Below are positions 1 through 9,376 of a stretch of 64,000 bases of DNA, piece after piece; the stretch's first letter is position 1, and each line of letters starts with the position of its first letter. A program made the translations under genes and the position numbers. Origin of the DNA: an uncultured Poribacteria bacterium (GTDB lineage: Bacteria > Poribacteria > WGA-4E > WGA-3G); the NCBI GenBank assembly GCA_951812525.1, contig OX638316.1:2408506-2472505 (forward strand), given 5' to 3'. Under the pieces are notes generated by a model. It was not told the origin of the DNA. It made no database searches and saw only the letters and a list, made by a program, of their open reading frames with translations.

Positions 1-532
1 TATTGCGCGGATCAACTCTAACACAGTGCGGAAGGTTGAACTCCCCAGGCCCACTGCCTGGCTGTCCCCACGACTTAATCAGTTCGCCATCGGGTGAGTA
101 TTTATGGACGCGGGCATTGCCGTAACCGTCGGTAATATACATTTCGCCGTCAGGTCCGAGTGCTAAATCCGTCGGTTTATTGAAGGGTTCACCGTCTGCG
201 CCGGGTTCGTCCGGTGTTCCAAGCGTCATCAGCAATTCACCTTCCGACGTAAACTTCCGTATGACGTGTGTGTCGCGTTCCGTACAATAGATATTATCGT
301 CAGCATCGATGAAAATCCCGTGGGCATCCTTGAGAATGTCATCACCCCAGGAAGTAAGAAAGTTACCATCCGTGTCGAAGACGACCATCGGGTGTTCACT
401 CCGACTATAGACGTAAATGCGGTCTTGTGAGTCAACAGCGATGGCAGGAACCCAGCCAAATTGCCAACCCTCTGGAAGTGTCCACCAATTTTCTTGCACA
501 GTATACTGATGTGTACCTTGTCCGTAAACCAT
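1..532 (-). CDS. NHL-repeat beta-propeller protein, 3' end beyond window
   Basis: Reading the minus strand from an ATG at 532-530 gives an open frame of 177 codons that runs off the left edge, so the C-terminus is missing. GGAG sits about 7 nt before the ATG. The translation opens MVYGQGTHQYTVQ and contains successive NHL-type blades with motifs such as GWVPAIAVDSQDRIYVY, DAHGIFIDADDNIYC and KPTDLALGPDGEMYITDGY. This is the pattern of NHL propellers and of the lyase domain of peptidylglycine-amidating enzymes. No signal peptide is visible. Many such propellers bind ligands or act as streptogramin-lyase/SMP-30-like enzymes; no catalytic assignment can be made from the fragment. The family call is firm, the function unknown. 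Confidence 0.85.
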   Translation of the reverse strand, partial: MVYGQGTHQYTVQENWWTLPEGWQFGWVPAIAVDSQDRIYVYSRSEHPMVVFDTDGNFLTSWGDDILKDAHGIFIDADDNIYCTERDTHVIRKFTSEGELLMTLGTPDEPGADGEPFNKPTDLALGPDGEMYITDGYGNARVHKYSPDGELIKSWGQPGSGPGEFNLPHCVRVDPRN

Positions 533-602
533 AAGTTTCTCCAAACTCCGAAAAGAATTGGCACCTATTTTAGCAGGTTTATGACAATTTCTCAAGTAGA
601 AT

Positions 603-1664
603 TTAGTGGGTATTTGAATCTGGTTGGTAAGTCTGGTTTGGCGGATAGCCTGCCACTTTAACCAGATCTGTGTTGTTCATGAGTCCGCTTATCCGATCGG
701 CGTTCACACCCCACGCGTAGAGCGGGACGTTGCTAACGGTATGCCCACCCGTGCTCCAAGAGATTTCAGGTACATGCCCTTGTCCGTTGTTCTTATGCAC
801 CTGTAAACCACCTGTCTCGTGGTCAGCGGTGACAAGGATGAGAGTATCGTTGCGGTGAGAAACTCGGTCAAAAATGGTTCGCACGGTCTTGGAGAACTCG
901 ATCGTCTCCAAAATATTGCGCTCGATGTCGTTAGAGTGTCCGGCATGGTCGATGCGTCCGCCCTCAACAAGCAGGAAGAAGTTATCTTTCGCGTTAGAGA
1001 GGAGGTTGAGTGCTACTGACACCATCTCTGACAGATGTGGTAGGTCGTTCGTGCCATCAAACATATACGGGATATTGGTATCTCCGAACTGCCCGGAGAT
1101 ATGCGTTTCAGCGTCGGTATTCAGGTCAAATAGACCTTCACGGTCAGTTACGACGGTATATCCCGCGTCTTGGGCATCTTTCTCAGAGAGTCCATTACCA
1201 CCGCCGCCGAAGAGGATATTGGGACGGGTCAGATGGAGATAGTCGTGTGCGATGTCAGAGAGATTGTTGCGGTTGGGATTATGTGCAGCGAACGCTGCGG
1301 GGGTTGCGTGGGTGATATAGGTGGTTGACACAAGTCCTACAAGTTTGTCTTCTGCCTTGAAAATCTCTAAAATCGTTTTTAGTGGAACACCGCTGCCGGG
1401 AAGTTCCATACTAATAACACCATTGTTGACTTTGTGTCCTGTCGCCATAGCGGTTGCAGCGGCAGCAGAATCGGTCATTGGGGTGTTTGCGGCGTAGGTC
1501 CTCATTTCTGCTTGGTACGGAAACATTTCATAGGAGAGATGACCAGTTTCTCCATAGGCATAATAACCGGCGGCTTTCACCGCTTCAAAACCCATCCCGT
1601 CCCCGATGCAGAAGATTACATTTTTCGGAGAACGGGACTCAAAAGACGACAATTCAGGTGCCAT
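603..1664 (-). CDS. Alkaline phosphatase
   Basis: A 353-residue alkaline-phosphatase-superfamily enzyme that hydrolyses phosphate monoesters with a Ser nucleophile and metal ions. Visible active-site elements are GDGMG (metal-binding Asp22), TDSAAAATAMATGHK (nucleophile Ser66), EGGRIDHAGHSND (Glu, Asp and His metal ligands), TADHETGG and the C-terminal GGHT. All the expected ligands appear present. It starts at an ATG 5 nt after AAGGAG. Unlike most family members it has no signal peptide; the chain goes straight from about 14 polar residues into the first beta strand. It is also shorter than typical PhoA proteins (about 400-500). It may act in the cytoplasm or leave by another route. It lies 70 nt upstream of the NHL gene on the same strand. 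Confidence 0.93.
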   Translation of the reverse strand: MAPELSSFESRSPKNVIFCIGDGMGFEAVKAAGYYAYGETGHLSYEMFPYQAEMRTYAANTPMTDSAAAATAMATGHKVNNGVISMELPGSGVPLKTILEIFKAEDKLVGLVSTTYITHATPAAFAAHNPNRNNLSDIAHDYLHLTRPNILFGGGGNGLSEKDAQDAGYTVVTDREGLFDLNTDAETHISGQFGDTNIPYMFDGTNDLPHLSEMVSVALNLLSNAKDNFFLLVEGGRIDHAGHSNDIERNILETIEFSKTVRTIFDRVSHRNDTLILVTADHETGGLQVHKNNGQGHVPEISWSTGGHTVSNVPLYAWGVNADRISGLMNNTDLVKVAGYPPNQTYQPDSNTH

Positions 1665-1783
1665 GAATATCTCCTTAACGCTTGTCTCTTAGGACAAGCA
1701 TGTTGGACGACGTTTGAAGCCACACTGATGCGTGCTTGCAAATAAGGTTTAAGGACCTAATAGATATGTTTGATTGATGTTGT

Positions 1784-4700
1784 TTAATTGACAAGGATTT
1801 GATTAAAAAGTGAGCGGGTTGTCTCGGTCCACTTTCCGTAATCCTGTAAAAAAGCCTCCGCGGTAGATGTGTTTTCAGTGTCTGTGTATCCGAGGCGTCG
1901 TGCCAGTTGTCCTAATTCTGTGCGATTTGTGGGCAAGGCATCTAACGCTCGGTCATGGACAATCCGCAATGCATTTTCGACGCGTCTCAGGAATTGATAC
2001 GCCTCGGACAATCCATCGCGTTGCGCTTCTGTTAACACTCCGATCTTGTGCAACATATCAATCGCGAGGGGTGTGTTTTGGACACGGACAGAAGGTACCT
2101 CGCCGCCATGCACCAATTGAAGGGTTTGCACGACGAATTCAATGTCTACAAGTCCGCCGTATCCTGATTTGACATTGGCGGCAGGAATCTGTGTTTTGAT
2201 GCGTCGTCCACGACGCGTAGATGGCTTTCGAGTCGCTTGTGCCTCTTTCCGTTGGCGTGTATGCACAATCTCGGCGATCTCCTCAGATGTCAGCGGATCC
2301 GCATAACAGAAGGCATGGGCGATTTCCATAAATCGGTTTCCGAGTTGTTCGATATCTCCAGCGACAACGCGTGCTCGCGTCAACGCCTGACGTTCCCAAA
2401 CTTCCGCAGTGTTATTGTAGTAATTCTGGTATCCTACTAACGGCAGCGCGATTGCGCCACCTGTCCCGTGTGGACGAAGCCGCAGATCGATTTCATAGAT
2501 ACCCATTCCTTGATTGCCAGCAAGTCGTTTAACTAATTCTAAACCGATAGCTGAAAAATAGTCCGCATTTGACATGCCATGTGTCGTCTCACCAACTGCT
2601 GAGTAGACGTACATAACATCTAAGTCCGAACTGAAGTTCAATTCGCGACCGCCAAACTTACCCATCGCGATAATTGCGAACGTCGCGGGCGATCCATCGG
2701 GAGTGAGGGGCGTGCCGTGTGTTTCGCGGATCTCTGCTTCAACCTCTGGATAGATGGCTTGCAAGATTGCTTCGGCTAAGTCAGAGAGTTCTTGCGTTGT
2801 GTCCGGGAATGTGGCGTTCCCGAGGATATTCCGTAGAGCGACGCGCCAGATCTCGTCGTTTTTATATCGCCGTAGTAAGGACAGCATTCTTTCAGCTGGT
2901 GCCTGCGTCGCGATTTGCAGTGCCTCTTCCTGTTTCTCAACGATCGTCTTGGAACGTTCTATCAACGTCGGTACCGTCAACAGATCAAAAAGTTCGGGGC
3001 TCGCAATTAGCATGTCTGCTAGGTATAAGCTGCTCCCACAAACGCGGGTTAGTACTTCAAGGGTTGACGGTTTTTCGGCGAACATTGTGTAGTAGCTGCT
3101 TCGCGCACCGACCTTATCTGTAAACGCTGAGAGGTAACGGAGTGCCATGTCTGGATTTGGGGAATCGCGTAAAACGTTTAGAAGCGTCGGGGCGAGTTTA
3201 AAGAAGGTACGTCTGACTCCCGGAGAGAATTGGACACCATCGCCTCCGTTCGCAAGTTGCCTTAAGAGACGTTGTGCATCCCTCACATTCTCAAAACGGA
3301 ACGCGCTCAAGAAGTTCTCCAGCTGCTGCGGATCTTCTTCGGACAGCAGGAGGGCAATATCTATCTCGCCTTCAGATTCAATCGAAGTCGTAGTGATCTT
3401 CTGAAAAATAGCACGCACGTGTTCGGTATGCGTCTGGTAGTCTTTCCGAAACGCTTCGAGTGCATCGGCTTCTGGAGTGTGTTGGTAACCAATACGCCGA
3501 GAGAGTTCGCGTTCTTCAGTTTCTCCCTCTGGGATAGAGTAACGCTGCTGATCGGCTTCGATTTGAATGCCATTCTCAACGGTGCGTAAAAACCTGTAGG
3601 CAGCGGTGAGTGCATCCGCATCTTCTGGACTGAGGAGCGCGTTATCTTTCAACGCTGCGAGCGTTTCCAATGTGTTGTGTGAACATAACGATTTTCGCTT
3701 GGCACCGTGGATCATCTGGAGACATTGGACGGTGAATTCGATATCCCGAATACCGCCGCGACCTAATTTCACGTGCTTTTCAAGGTTCGCTCCTTCACCG
3801 ACGAGTCGCTCTTCTATTCGCGCTTTGGTGCGTCGAATGTCCGCCTTTATTTCGCTGAGTGTCACGCCATCTAGGTAGCGTTGATAGACAAACGGCTGAA
3901 TCATACGAATGAACTCTTCGCCAAACGCCATATCTCCAGCGACAGGTCGCGCCTTAATCAGAGCCTGACGCTCCCACAGATCGCCCCATCCTTCATAGTA
4001 GCTTTCGTAACTCTCCATAGAACGGATAATAACGCCTGCGCTACTTTCAGGACGTAAACGGATGTCAACCCGAAAGACGTAACCATCTGACGTTATCTCA
4101 CTCATTGCCTTAATTATAAATTCGCAGAGGCGTGAGAAATATTCACTATTCTCATTTCCCATATCAGTGAGTGCCTCGTCTGAATACACAAACATAAGGT
4201 CGATGTCCGAGCTAAAATTGAGTTCATAACCCCCTAATTTTCCCATCCCAATGACAGCGAAACGGCAAGGGGTATTCCTCTCTTCAGTGAGTGGGGTCCC
4301 GAATCTCGGTTTCATTATCTGGTCGCGTCCGATCTCATAACAGTGTTGTAACGCTGCCTCTGCCAAATTACTCAACTCCAGCGTCGTTGTTTCGACATCT
4401 GCTATTTTGAGCAGGTCGCGTATCCCGATACGAAGCGTCTCTCGTCGTTTGTATCGCCGCAGGATGCGGAGTTTCTGCTCCACTGAAGCGAATCGAGAGA
4501 TTGATTGCGCGAGTTCTTGGTACATTATCTCGGCAGTTTTCTGTATTCCTGTTACATTTGTATCGATGATGTCATAGAAATATTCAGAATTGCGAATTAA
4601 GATTTCAGAGAAATAAATGGAGGCACCGAAAGTTAAGATAACGGCACGTATGAGAAACGGGGCATCGCGTAGCAGTTGATAGATTGCTGTGCGATTAAGC

Positions 4701-4951
4701 GCTACCTGCGCGAAGCGTGAAAAGTGATTTAAAGCGGCTTCAGGGTTAGGTGAGTCTATGGAAGTTTCCAACAAGCGAATGACGATATCTGAAAAGCAGG
4801 CTTGGGTGTCTGCATCGTCAGTAGCGAGTGCTTGTAGGCTTCGCAATATAGATTCGCTATTTATACCACCGGCTCTGTTGGAAGCATTGGATAAAATCCG
4901 ATGAATTTCTTCTCTCTGACGTTGTGGGAGCGATAATTCTGTGTAATTCAT
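1784..4951 (-). CDS. glnE: Bifunctional glutamine synthetase adenylyltransferase/adenylyl-removing enzyme
   Basis: GlnE attaches and removes AMP on glutamine synthetase and so links its activity to nitrogen status, normally under PII control. The 1055-residue chain has the expected duplicated layout. The first nucleotidyltransferase core is GMGKLGGYELNFSSDIDLM near residue 245, and the second is AMGKFGGRELNFSSDLDVM near residue 770. Each is followed by its own helical GlnD-type linker (RGGIRDIEFTVQ and YGGLVDIEFVVQ). I set the start at the ATG at 4951 because GAGGAGG lies 5 nt upstream; the longer frame from 4972 begins with TTG and would place that ribosome binding site inside the gene. Length is close to the E. 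coli protein (946) plus small insertions. No PII or glutamine synthetase gene is nearby. Confidence 0.96.
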   Translation of the reverse strand: MNYTELSLPQRQREEIHRILSNASNRAGGINSESILRSLQALATDDADTQACFSDIVIRLLETSIDSPNPEAALNHFSRFAQVALNRTAIYQLLRDAPFLIRAVILTFGASIYFSEILIRNSEYFYDIIDTNVTGIQKTAEIMYQELAQSISRFASVEQKLRILRRYKRRETLRIGIRDLLKIADVETTTLELSNLAEAALQHCYEIGRDQIMKPRFGTPLTEERNTPCRFAVIGMGKLGGYELNFSSDIDLMFVYSDEALTDMGNENSEYFSRLCEFIIKAMSEITSDGYVFRVDIRLRPESSAGVIIRSMESYESYYEGWGDLWERQALIKARPVAGDMAFGEEFIRMIQPFVYQRYLDGVTLSEIKADIRRTKARIEERLVGEGANLEKHVKLGRGGIRDIEFTVQCLQMIHGAKRKSLCSHNTLETLAALKDNALLSPEDADALTAAYRFLRTVENGIQIEADQQRYSIPEGETEERELSRRIGYQHTPEADALEAFRKDYQTHTEHVRAIFQKITTTSIESEGEIDIALLLSEEDPQQLENFLSAFRFENVRDAQRLLRQLANGGDGVQFSPGVRRTFFKLAPTLLNVLRDSPNPDMALRYLSAFTDKVGARSSYYTMFAEKPSTLEVLTRVCGSSLYLADMLIASPELFDLLTVPTLIERSKTIVEKQEEALQIATQAPAERMLSLLRRYKNDEIWRVALRNILGNATFPDTTQELSDLAEAILQAIYPEVEAEIRETHGTPLTPDGSPATFAIIAMGKFGGRELNFSSDLDVMYVYSAVGETTHGMSNADYFSAIGLELVKRLAGNQGMGIYEIDLRLRPHGTGGAIALPLVGYQNYYNNTAEVWERQALTRARVVAGDIEQLGNRFMEIAHAFCYADPLTSEEIAEIVHTRQRKEAQATRKPSTRRGRRIKTQIPAANVKSGYGGLVDIEFVVQTLQLVHGGEVPSVRVQNTPLAIDMLHKIGVLTEAQRDGLSEAYQFLRRVENALRIVHDRALDALPTNRTELGQLARRLGYTDTENTSTAEAFLQDYGKWTETTRSLFNQILVN

Positions 4952-5214
4952 TACTACCTCCTCTATATGCAACGCTACGATTAATTCTATTTTAGCACGT
5001 TATCACCTTCATTGCAAACCGATTTTCCAAAACCGTAAGGGATGCCAACGAAAAACACTCATATCACGCCAGTCAATAGTTTTCGACTTTTCATATTTGG
5101 TTTAAATTGTGAGTCGAAATTCAGTAAACCTTTATTGTATTCATACCGTTAGTAAAAAAATAATACAAAATTATATTTTTAATCTCAATATACTTGTCTT
5201 ACAAAGGAATTATT

Positions 5215-6333
5215 ATGATACATCAATTTGTGAATCGAAAAACAGCCATCTTAAGTTTAGCGACAGTGTTGTTAGCCTATGGTATAGCAGGTATTGGTTA
5301 TACACATAACGGTCTCTATCCGCATTTTCATGATGATAGCACAACCCGATCCGTAGCCGAAAACGTTGCGGAAAACACAAGGATTGGCAATCCAGTGTCA
5401 GCAGATGACCTTGGTACTTACTACAAGTATGTTCTCGGTGGAACGGATGCCGGGTCATTTAAAATTAACGAAGACAACGGTCAGTTAAAGACCAAATCGG
5501 CACTTGACTATGAAACAGAAACTTCCTATAGTGTGACGGTCACTATCCAGTCCGGCAGCATTAACCCTCTATCAGATAGTATTACAGGTCCCATAATCAA
5601 CTACACGGATCGCGACTCAATTAGTGTCACCATCAATGTCACAGATATAGACGAGACCTCAGCAGATCTACATCGGGATATTTTGAATGGTTTGGGTTCG
5701 GCTCCGCAAGGTGCTGGACACGGTGGAGCGGATGCCAACATCTTGGATCTTGTGTTGATCGCTTCTCAGATTGGAAAGTCTGGTGAAACGATTGCTGATT
5801 TGAATGGTGATGGCATCGTTAATATTCGAGATCTCCTTGTGATTGATAGTGGATTACAGAATAGTGCAGCGGAGCGTTCTGCACGGACACTGACGGCAGT
5901 ACAAGTGGAAGAGTGGCTGAATCTTGCTAAGCAAGAGATCTCTCGCCCGATTCAAATCCAGATATCGGTATCCGAGCACAAGTTATCTTACGAACGGGGA
6001 ATTCAGGTGCTGGAAAACATTTTGAGGATGTTGAAACCCAGAATGACTGCACTGTTGGCAAACTATCCGAACCCATTCAACCCAGAAACATGGATACCCT
6101 ATCAGTTGGCAACTTCAAGTGATGTGCAGATTACTATCTATGATGCGCACGGTGTCGTAGTGCGCGATCTGGAATTAGGACATCAATTGGAAGGCTACTA
6201 CACGAGTCGGAGTCGTGCGGCGCATTGGGATGGTCGCAATAATTTCGGCGAACATGTTGCGTGTGGTATCTATTTCTACCAACTCCAAGCCGATAATACT
6301 TCGACACTCCGCAAGATGGTTATCTTGAAGTAG
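5215..6333 (+). CDS. Exported cadherin/dockerin-like protein with FlgD-type C-terminal tail
   Basis: A 372-residue exported protein. Start at the ATG at 5215, which follows AAAGGAA; the longer frame from 5194 uses TTG. Residues 1-32 form a signal peptide (hydrophobic ILSLATVLLAYGIAGIG). Next comes a cadherin-like repeat (ENTRIGNPVSADD ... GSFKINEDNGQLKT). Near residue 200 is a single dockerin-type calcium loop (ADLNGDGIVNIRDLLVI). The tail begins LLANYPNPFNPETWIPYQL and ends in the WDGRN...GIYFYQL pattern of FlgD-like Ig/secretion domains, a type I recall as very common in poribacterial exported proteins. It probably sits on the cell surface or is secreted. It stands alone, with about 260 nt of AT-rich DNA upstream. 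Confidence 0.85.
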   Translation: MIHQFVNRKTAILSLATVLLAYGIAGIGYTHNGLYPHFHDDSTTRSVAENVAENTRIGNPVSADDLGTYYKYVLGGTDAGSFKINEDNGQLKTKSALDYETETSYSVTVTIQSGSINPLSDSITGPIINYTDRDSISVTINVTDIDETSADLHRDILNGLGSAPQGAGHGGADANILDLVLIASQIGKSGETIADLNGDGIVNIRDLLVIDSGLQNSAAERSARTLTAVQVEEWLNLAKQEISRPIQIQISVSEHKLSYERGIQVLENILRMLKPRMTALLANYPNPFNPETWIPYQLATSSDVQITIYDAHGVVVRDLELGHQLEGYYTSRSRAAHWDGRNNFGEHVACGIYFYQLQADNTSTLRKMVILK

Positions 6334-6406
6334 TTGGATATCATCTTCACTTTTATTTGTTGGCGAGTTTGCCCAACCTCGGCCTGCTGAGATTTTAGGC
6401 AAAACC

Positions 6407-6427
6407 GGTGCGGTTGTAAACCGCCCC
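6407..6427. repeat. Palindromic intergenic repeat, copy 1
   Basis: Arms GGTGCGGTT and AACCGCCCC separated by GTA form a 9-bp hairpin with one mismatch. It lies in the gap between the cadherin-like gene and the isomerase gene. A second copy with the same arm and loop lengths is at 9338-9358, which points to a dispersed REP-like family. Confidence 0.6.
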
Positions 6428-6589
6428 TACTTATTTTAAGGTGCCTTCTGCGCTGCTGATAACTAATTGATATATTGGTAAATGAGGTTAGATACCTCGT
6501 TAGGAAAGCTGAGCATCATAAAATCCCACTTGCCATTAACACTACAGTGTGCTAACATATCGTCAAAGTTTCAAAGGAGACGGACAACT

Positions 6590-7462
6590 ATGTTTAAACT
6601 CGGCGTTATCAACGACGAAGTCTCACAGGACTTCGCTACCGTTGTTAATTTTGTAAAAGAATTCAATCTACACTCCATCGAAATTCGCTCGGTCTGGGAC
6701 AAACTGCCCAACGAACTTACCGATGCCGACATCGACGAGATGAAACGACTACTTGACGGCACCGACATTGAGATTATCGGCGTTGCATCCCCGTTCTTTA
6801 AGTGCGATATAGACAATGCTGCAGAACGAAAAGAGCATCTTGATATACTCAAAGGGTGCATCCGAACAGCAAAGGCATTCGATACCAATCTTATCCGCAC
6901 CTTCGTCTTCTGGGACACGGGTGAAACCGAGGAACGGTGGGACGAAATTATTGCCTCCTATGACGAACCGCGCAGAATGGTGGACGGTGAAGGCATTGTG
7001 CTCGGTATGGAAAACGAATCCACTACCTCGCTCCGCACTGCCAAACTCACAGCGGAATTTATTGAGCAGATTGATTCTCCCAATGTCCGTGGCATCTGGG
7101 ATCCTGCCAATGAGGCGCACGCGAAGGGTGGCGAAACCCCATATCCTGATGCCTACAATCGCATGAAATCGACGATGATCCATGCACATCTCAAGGATGC
7201 CGGTCCGAACCCCGATACCGGCGAAATCGAATCCGTTCCGGTCGGCGATGGTATTATCGACTGGCAAGGGCAGCTACAAACTTTGATTGATGATGGATAT
7301 GAGGGACATCTCTGCCTTGAAACGCACTGGCGTCCGTCACTCAAAATTGACGAAGCCATCCTCAATCGTCCAGCAGGACAAGCGTTCTCTGAAGCCGGTG
7401 AGGAAGCCTCACGCATCTGTATCCAAAACTTGTTGGTGATGATTGAGAACTTAAAGCAGTAG
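6590..7462 (+). CDS. Sugar phosphate isomerase/epimerase-like TIM-barrel protein
   Basis: A 290-residue protein of the xylose-isomerase-like TIM-barrel (AP endonuclease 2) superfamily. It carries metal-binding and barrel motifs such as VLGMENESTTS, VRGIWDPANE, MIHAHLKDA, VPVGDGIIDWQGQL and EGHLCLETHW. These resemble hydroxypyruvate isomerase, myo-inosose dehydratase and sugar epimerase relatives. I start it at the ATG at 6590, 6 nt after AAAGGAGACGG; the open frame extends 36 codons further back but that part looks non-coding. It is followed after 10 nt by an enolase-superfamily gene and then an SDR, so the three probably form one catabolic operon. The substrate cannot be read from the sequence. 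Confidence 0.85.
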   Translation: MFKLGVINDEVSQDFATVVNFVKEFNLHSIEIRSVWDKLPNELTDADIDEMKRLLDGTDIEIIGVASPFFKCDIDNAAERKEHLDILKGCIRTAKAFDTNLIRTFVFWDTGETEERWDEIIASYDEPRRMVDGEGIVLGMENESTTSLRTAKLTAEFIEQIDSPNVRGIWDPANEAHAKGGETPYPDAYNRMKSTMIHAHLKDAGPNPDTGEIESVPVGDGIIDWQGQLQTLIDDGYEGHLCLETHWRPSLKIDEAILNRPAGQAFSEAGEEASRICIQNLLVMIENLKQ

Positions 7463-7472
7463 GTAGGCTTCA

Positions 7473-8558
7473 ATGAAAATTAAAGCAGTTCGCACATCTC
7501 TTTACGACATCCCACCTGAAGTTGAACGGGTTGATGCCATCCAGACCTTTGTCTCTATGGAATTCCCTTTCATCGAAGTTGAAGATGCAGATGGGGTTGT
7601 AGGGACTGGATTCTCCTACACCATCGGGACAGGTGGGGAAGCGATCAAACAGATTATGGATGCCTATCTCACACCTATCCTCCTTGAGGAGGATGCCTCC
7701 AACATCGACCGAATTTGGAATCGGATGTGGATGGATACACACTGGGTAGGAAGAGGTGGCATCGTCACTTTAGGCATGGCAGCGGTAGATATTGCCCTCT
7801 GGGATCTCATGGCGAAGCGCGCCGAGTTGCCGCTCTATCAGCTTCTTGGTGGTGCGAGAGCTGCTGTTCCAGTTTACAACACAGATGGCGGTTGGCTTCA
7901 CCTCACCGAGGACGAACTCGTTAGACAGTCCGTGGAATTCGTCGAGCAAGGCTTCAAAGGCATCAAGATTAAAGTGGGACGCGACAGCCTTCACGAAGAC
8001 GTTGCACGGATCTTCGCTGTCAGGAAGGCGATTGGACAGGAACCGTATCTCATGGTTGATGCCAATATGAAGTGGAATGCTCGCGAAGCGATTCAACTTG
8101 CATGTCGTGTCGAGGAGGCAGGACTTTTCTGGTTTGAGGAACCGATCGAGGCGGATGATGTGGATAGCCATGTTACGCTGCGCGAGAAAACAACGATTCC
8201 GATCGCCATTGGCGAGACAATTTACAATAAATACGTCTTTAAGGAATACATCGCACAAGGCGCAGCGGATATCCTTCAGCCGGATGCGGTCCGCGTCGGT
8301 GGTATCTCTGAATGGATGAAGGTTGCGCATACAGCGGAATGTTTCGGACTTTCCGTATCGCCACACTTCCTGATGGATCTGCACGTCCATCTCTCAGCTG
8401 CTGTGCCACATTCACTCTTTGTGGAATATATCCCATCTCTTGATCCAGTGTTGATGGATACTTTGACGCTCAGAGACGGGCATTTTTCACCACCAGACCG
8501 TCCAGGACACGGCATTCTGTTCGACAAACAGAAACTCGCCCAGTATCAAATATCGTAG
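7473..8558 (+). CDS. Mandelate racemase/muconate lactonizing enzyme family dehydratase
   Basis: A 361-residue enolase-superfamily enzyme that would abstract the alpha-proton of a carboxylate substrate. Visible elements in order: the N-terminal capping domain (VVGTGFSYTIGTGGEA), the KxK acid/base motif (GIKIKVGRD), the three Mg ligands (Asp in MVDANMKW, Glu in WFEEPIEADD, Glu in IAIGETIY), an Asp in LQPDAVRVGG and the catalytic His in SPHFLMDLHVHL. This places it in the mandelate racemase subgroup, most of whose members are sugar-acid dehydratases such as galactarate, rhamnonate or fuconate dehydratase. It lies 10 nt after the isomerase-like gene and 47 nt before an SDR dehydrogenase, consistent with sugar or uronic-acid breakdown. 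Confidence 0.9.
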   Translation: MKIKAVRTSLYDIPPEVERVDAIQTFVSMEFPFIEVEDADGVVGTGFSYTIGTGGEAIKQIMDAYLTPILLEEDASNIDRIWNRMWMDTHWVGRGGIVTLGMAAVDIALWDLMAKRAELPLYQLLGGARAAVPVYNTDGGWLHLTEDELVRQSVEFVEQGFKGIKIKVGRDSLHEDVARIFAVRKAIGQEPYLMVDANMKWNAREAIQLACRVEEAGLFWFEEPIEADDVDSHVTLREKTTIPIAIGETIYNKYVFKEYIAQGAADILQPDAVRVGGISEWMKVAHTAECFGLSVSPHFLMDLHVHLSAAVPHSLFVEYIPSLDPVLMDTLTLRDGHFSPPDRPGHGILFDKQKLAQYQIS

Positions 8559-8605
8559 GTGAATGAGAATCCACGATGTGTGCCTATTATCTTTAGGAGC
8601 AATTT

Positions 8606-9316
8606 GTGAAACTTGAAAACCGTATTGCAATTATTACAGGGGGTGGGCGCGGTATCGGTTATTCAACCGCTTTAGCGTTCGCTAGAGAAGGTGCCGATGT
8701 CGTCCTTGCCGCACGGACCGATACCGAAATAAACGCTGTTGCCGAAGAGGTGAAGCAACTCGGTAGGCGCGCGCTTGCTATCAAAACGGATATTCAGCTG
8801 AAAACGGATGTTGATGCGATGGTTGCCCGGACACTCGATACCTTCGGTAAAGTGGACATTCTCGTCAATAACGCAGGCGTGGCGATCCACAACCCGATTC
8901 CGAAGATTCGAGAAGAGGATTGGGATCTGACAATGGCAGTTAACCTCAAAGGTGTATTTCTCGGCACACAAGCCGTCTTCAGCCACATGTGCGAGCAGAA
9001 ATATGGGCATATCGTCAATATTTCCTCGGTCTCTGGCAAATTTGGGCATGTCAACGGCGGCGCGTATTGTGCCTCTAAATTCGCCGTTGTCGGCTTCACG
9101 GAGACGACGAATAATGAGGGCAGGTCACACGGTGTAAAAGCTTCGGTTGTCTGTCCCGGTCCTGTGGATACCAAAATGCGCCGTGACAATCATCCAGACG
9201 ATGTGATTGAGCATCTCACACTCCCAGAGGATGTAGCGGATCTGATTCTGTTCTTGGTAACACAACCACCCCGCGCCCATACACTTGAGACCGTTATCCG
9301 AACCCCTTTGATGTAA
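8606..9316 (+). CDS. Short-chain dehydrogenase/reductase
   Basis: A 236-residue classical SDR that should use NAD(P)H to oxidise or reduce a hydroxyl/keto group. It has the cofactor motif TGGGRGIG near residue 11, the NNAG motif, the catalytic Ser in NISSVSG and the YCASK Tyr/Lys pair. The start is GTG at 8606, 6 nt after TAGGAG. The C-terminus is short (ends ETVIRTPLM), as in FabG-like minimal SDRs. As the third gene of the 6590-9316 set it likely supplies the redox step of that pathway. FabG itself is unlikely because no fatty-acid genes are near. Confidence 0.9.
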   Translation: MKLENRIAIITGGGRGIGYSTALAFAREGADVVLAARTDTEINAVAEEVKQLGRRALAIKTDIQLKTDVDAMVARTLDTFGKVDILVNNAGVAIHNPIPKIREEDWDLTMAVNLKGVFLGTQAVFSHMCEQKYGHIVNISSVSGKFGHVNGGAYCASKFAVVGFTETTNNEGRSHGVKASVVCPGPVDTKMRRDNHPDDVIEHLTLPEDVADLILFLVTQPPRAHTLETVIRTPLM

Positions 9317-9337
9317 TTAAACCTGTCTTTCAAATCA

Positions 9338-9358
9338 GGTGGGGTTACAAACCGCACC
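9338..9358. repeat. Palindromic intergenic repeat, copy 2
   Basis: Arms GGTGGGGTT and AACCGCACC around ACA, in the 60-nt gap between the SDR and tatD. It matches the 6407-6427 copy in arm length, loop length and core sequence. It could also work as a weak terminator, although no T-run follows. Confidence 0.6.
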
Positions 9359-9376
9359 TCCCGGGATTAGGGCGGA

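Noticed and set aside
6749..7267. 172-codon antisense frame opposite the isomerase-like gene.
   Set aside because: Shadow of a strongly supported plus-strand gene.
7770..8390. Long antisense frame of 206 codons opposite the enolase-superfamily gene.
   Set aside because: The sense strand carries all catalytic motifs; the antisense protein shows no domain and no ribosome binding site.
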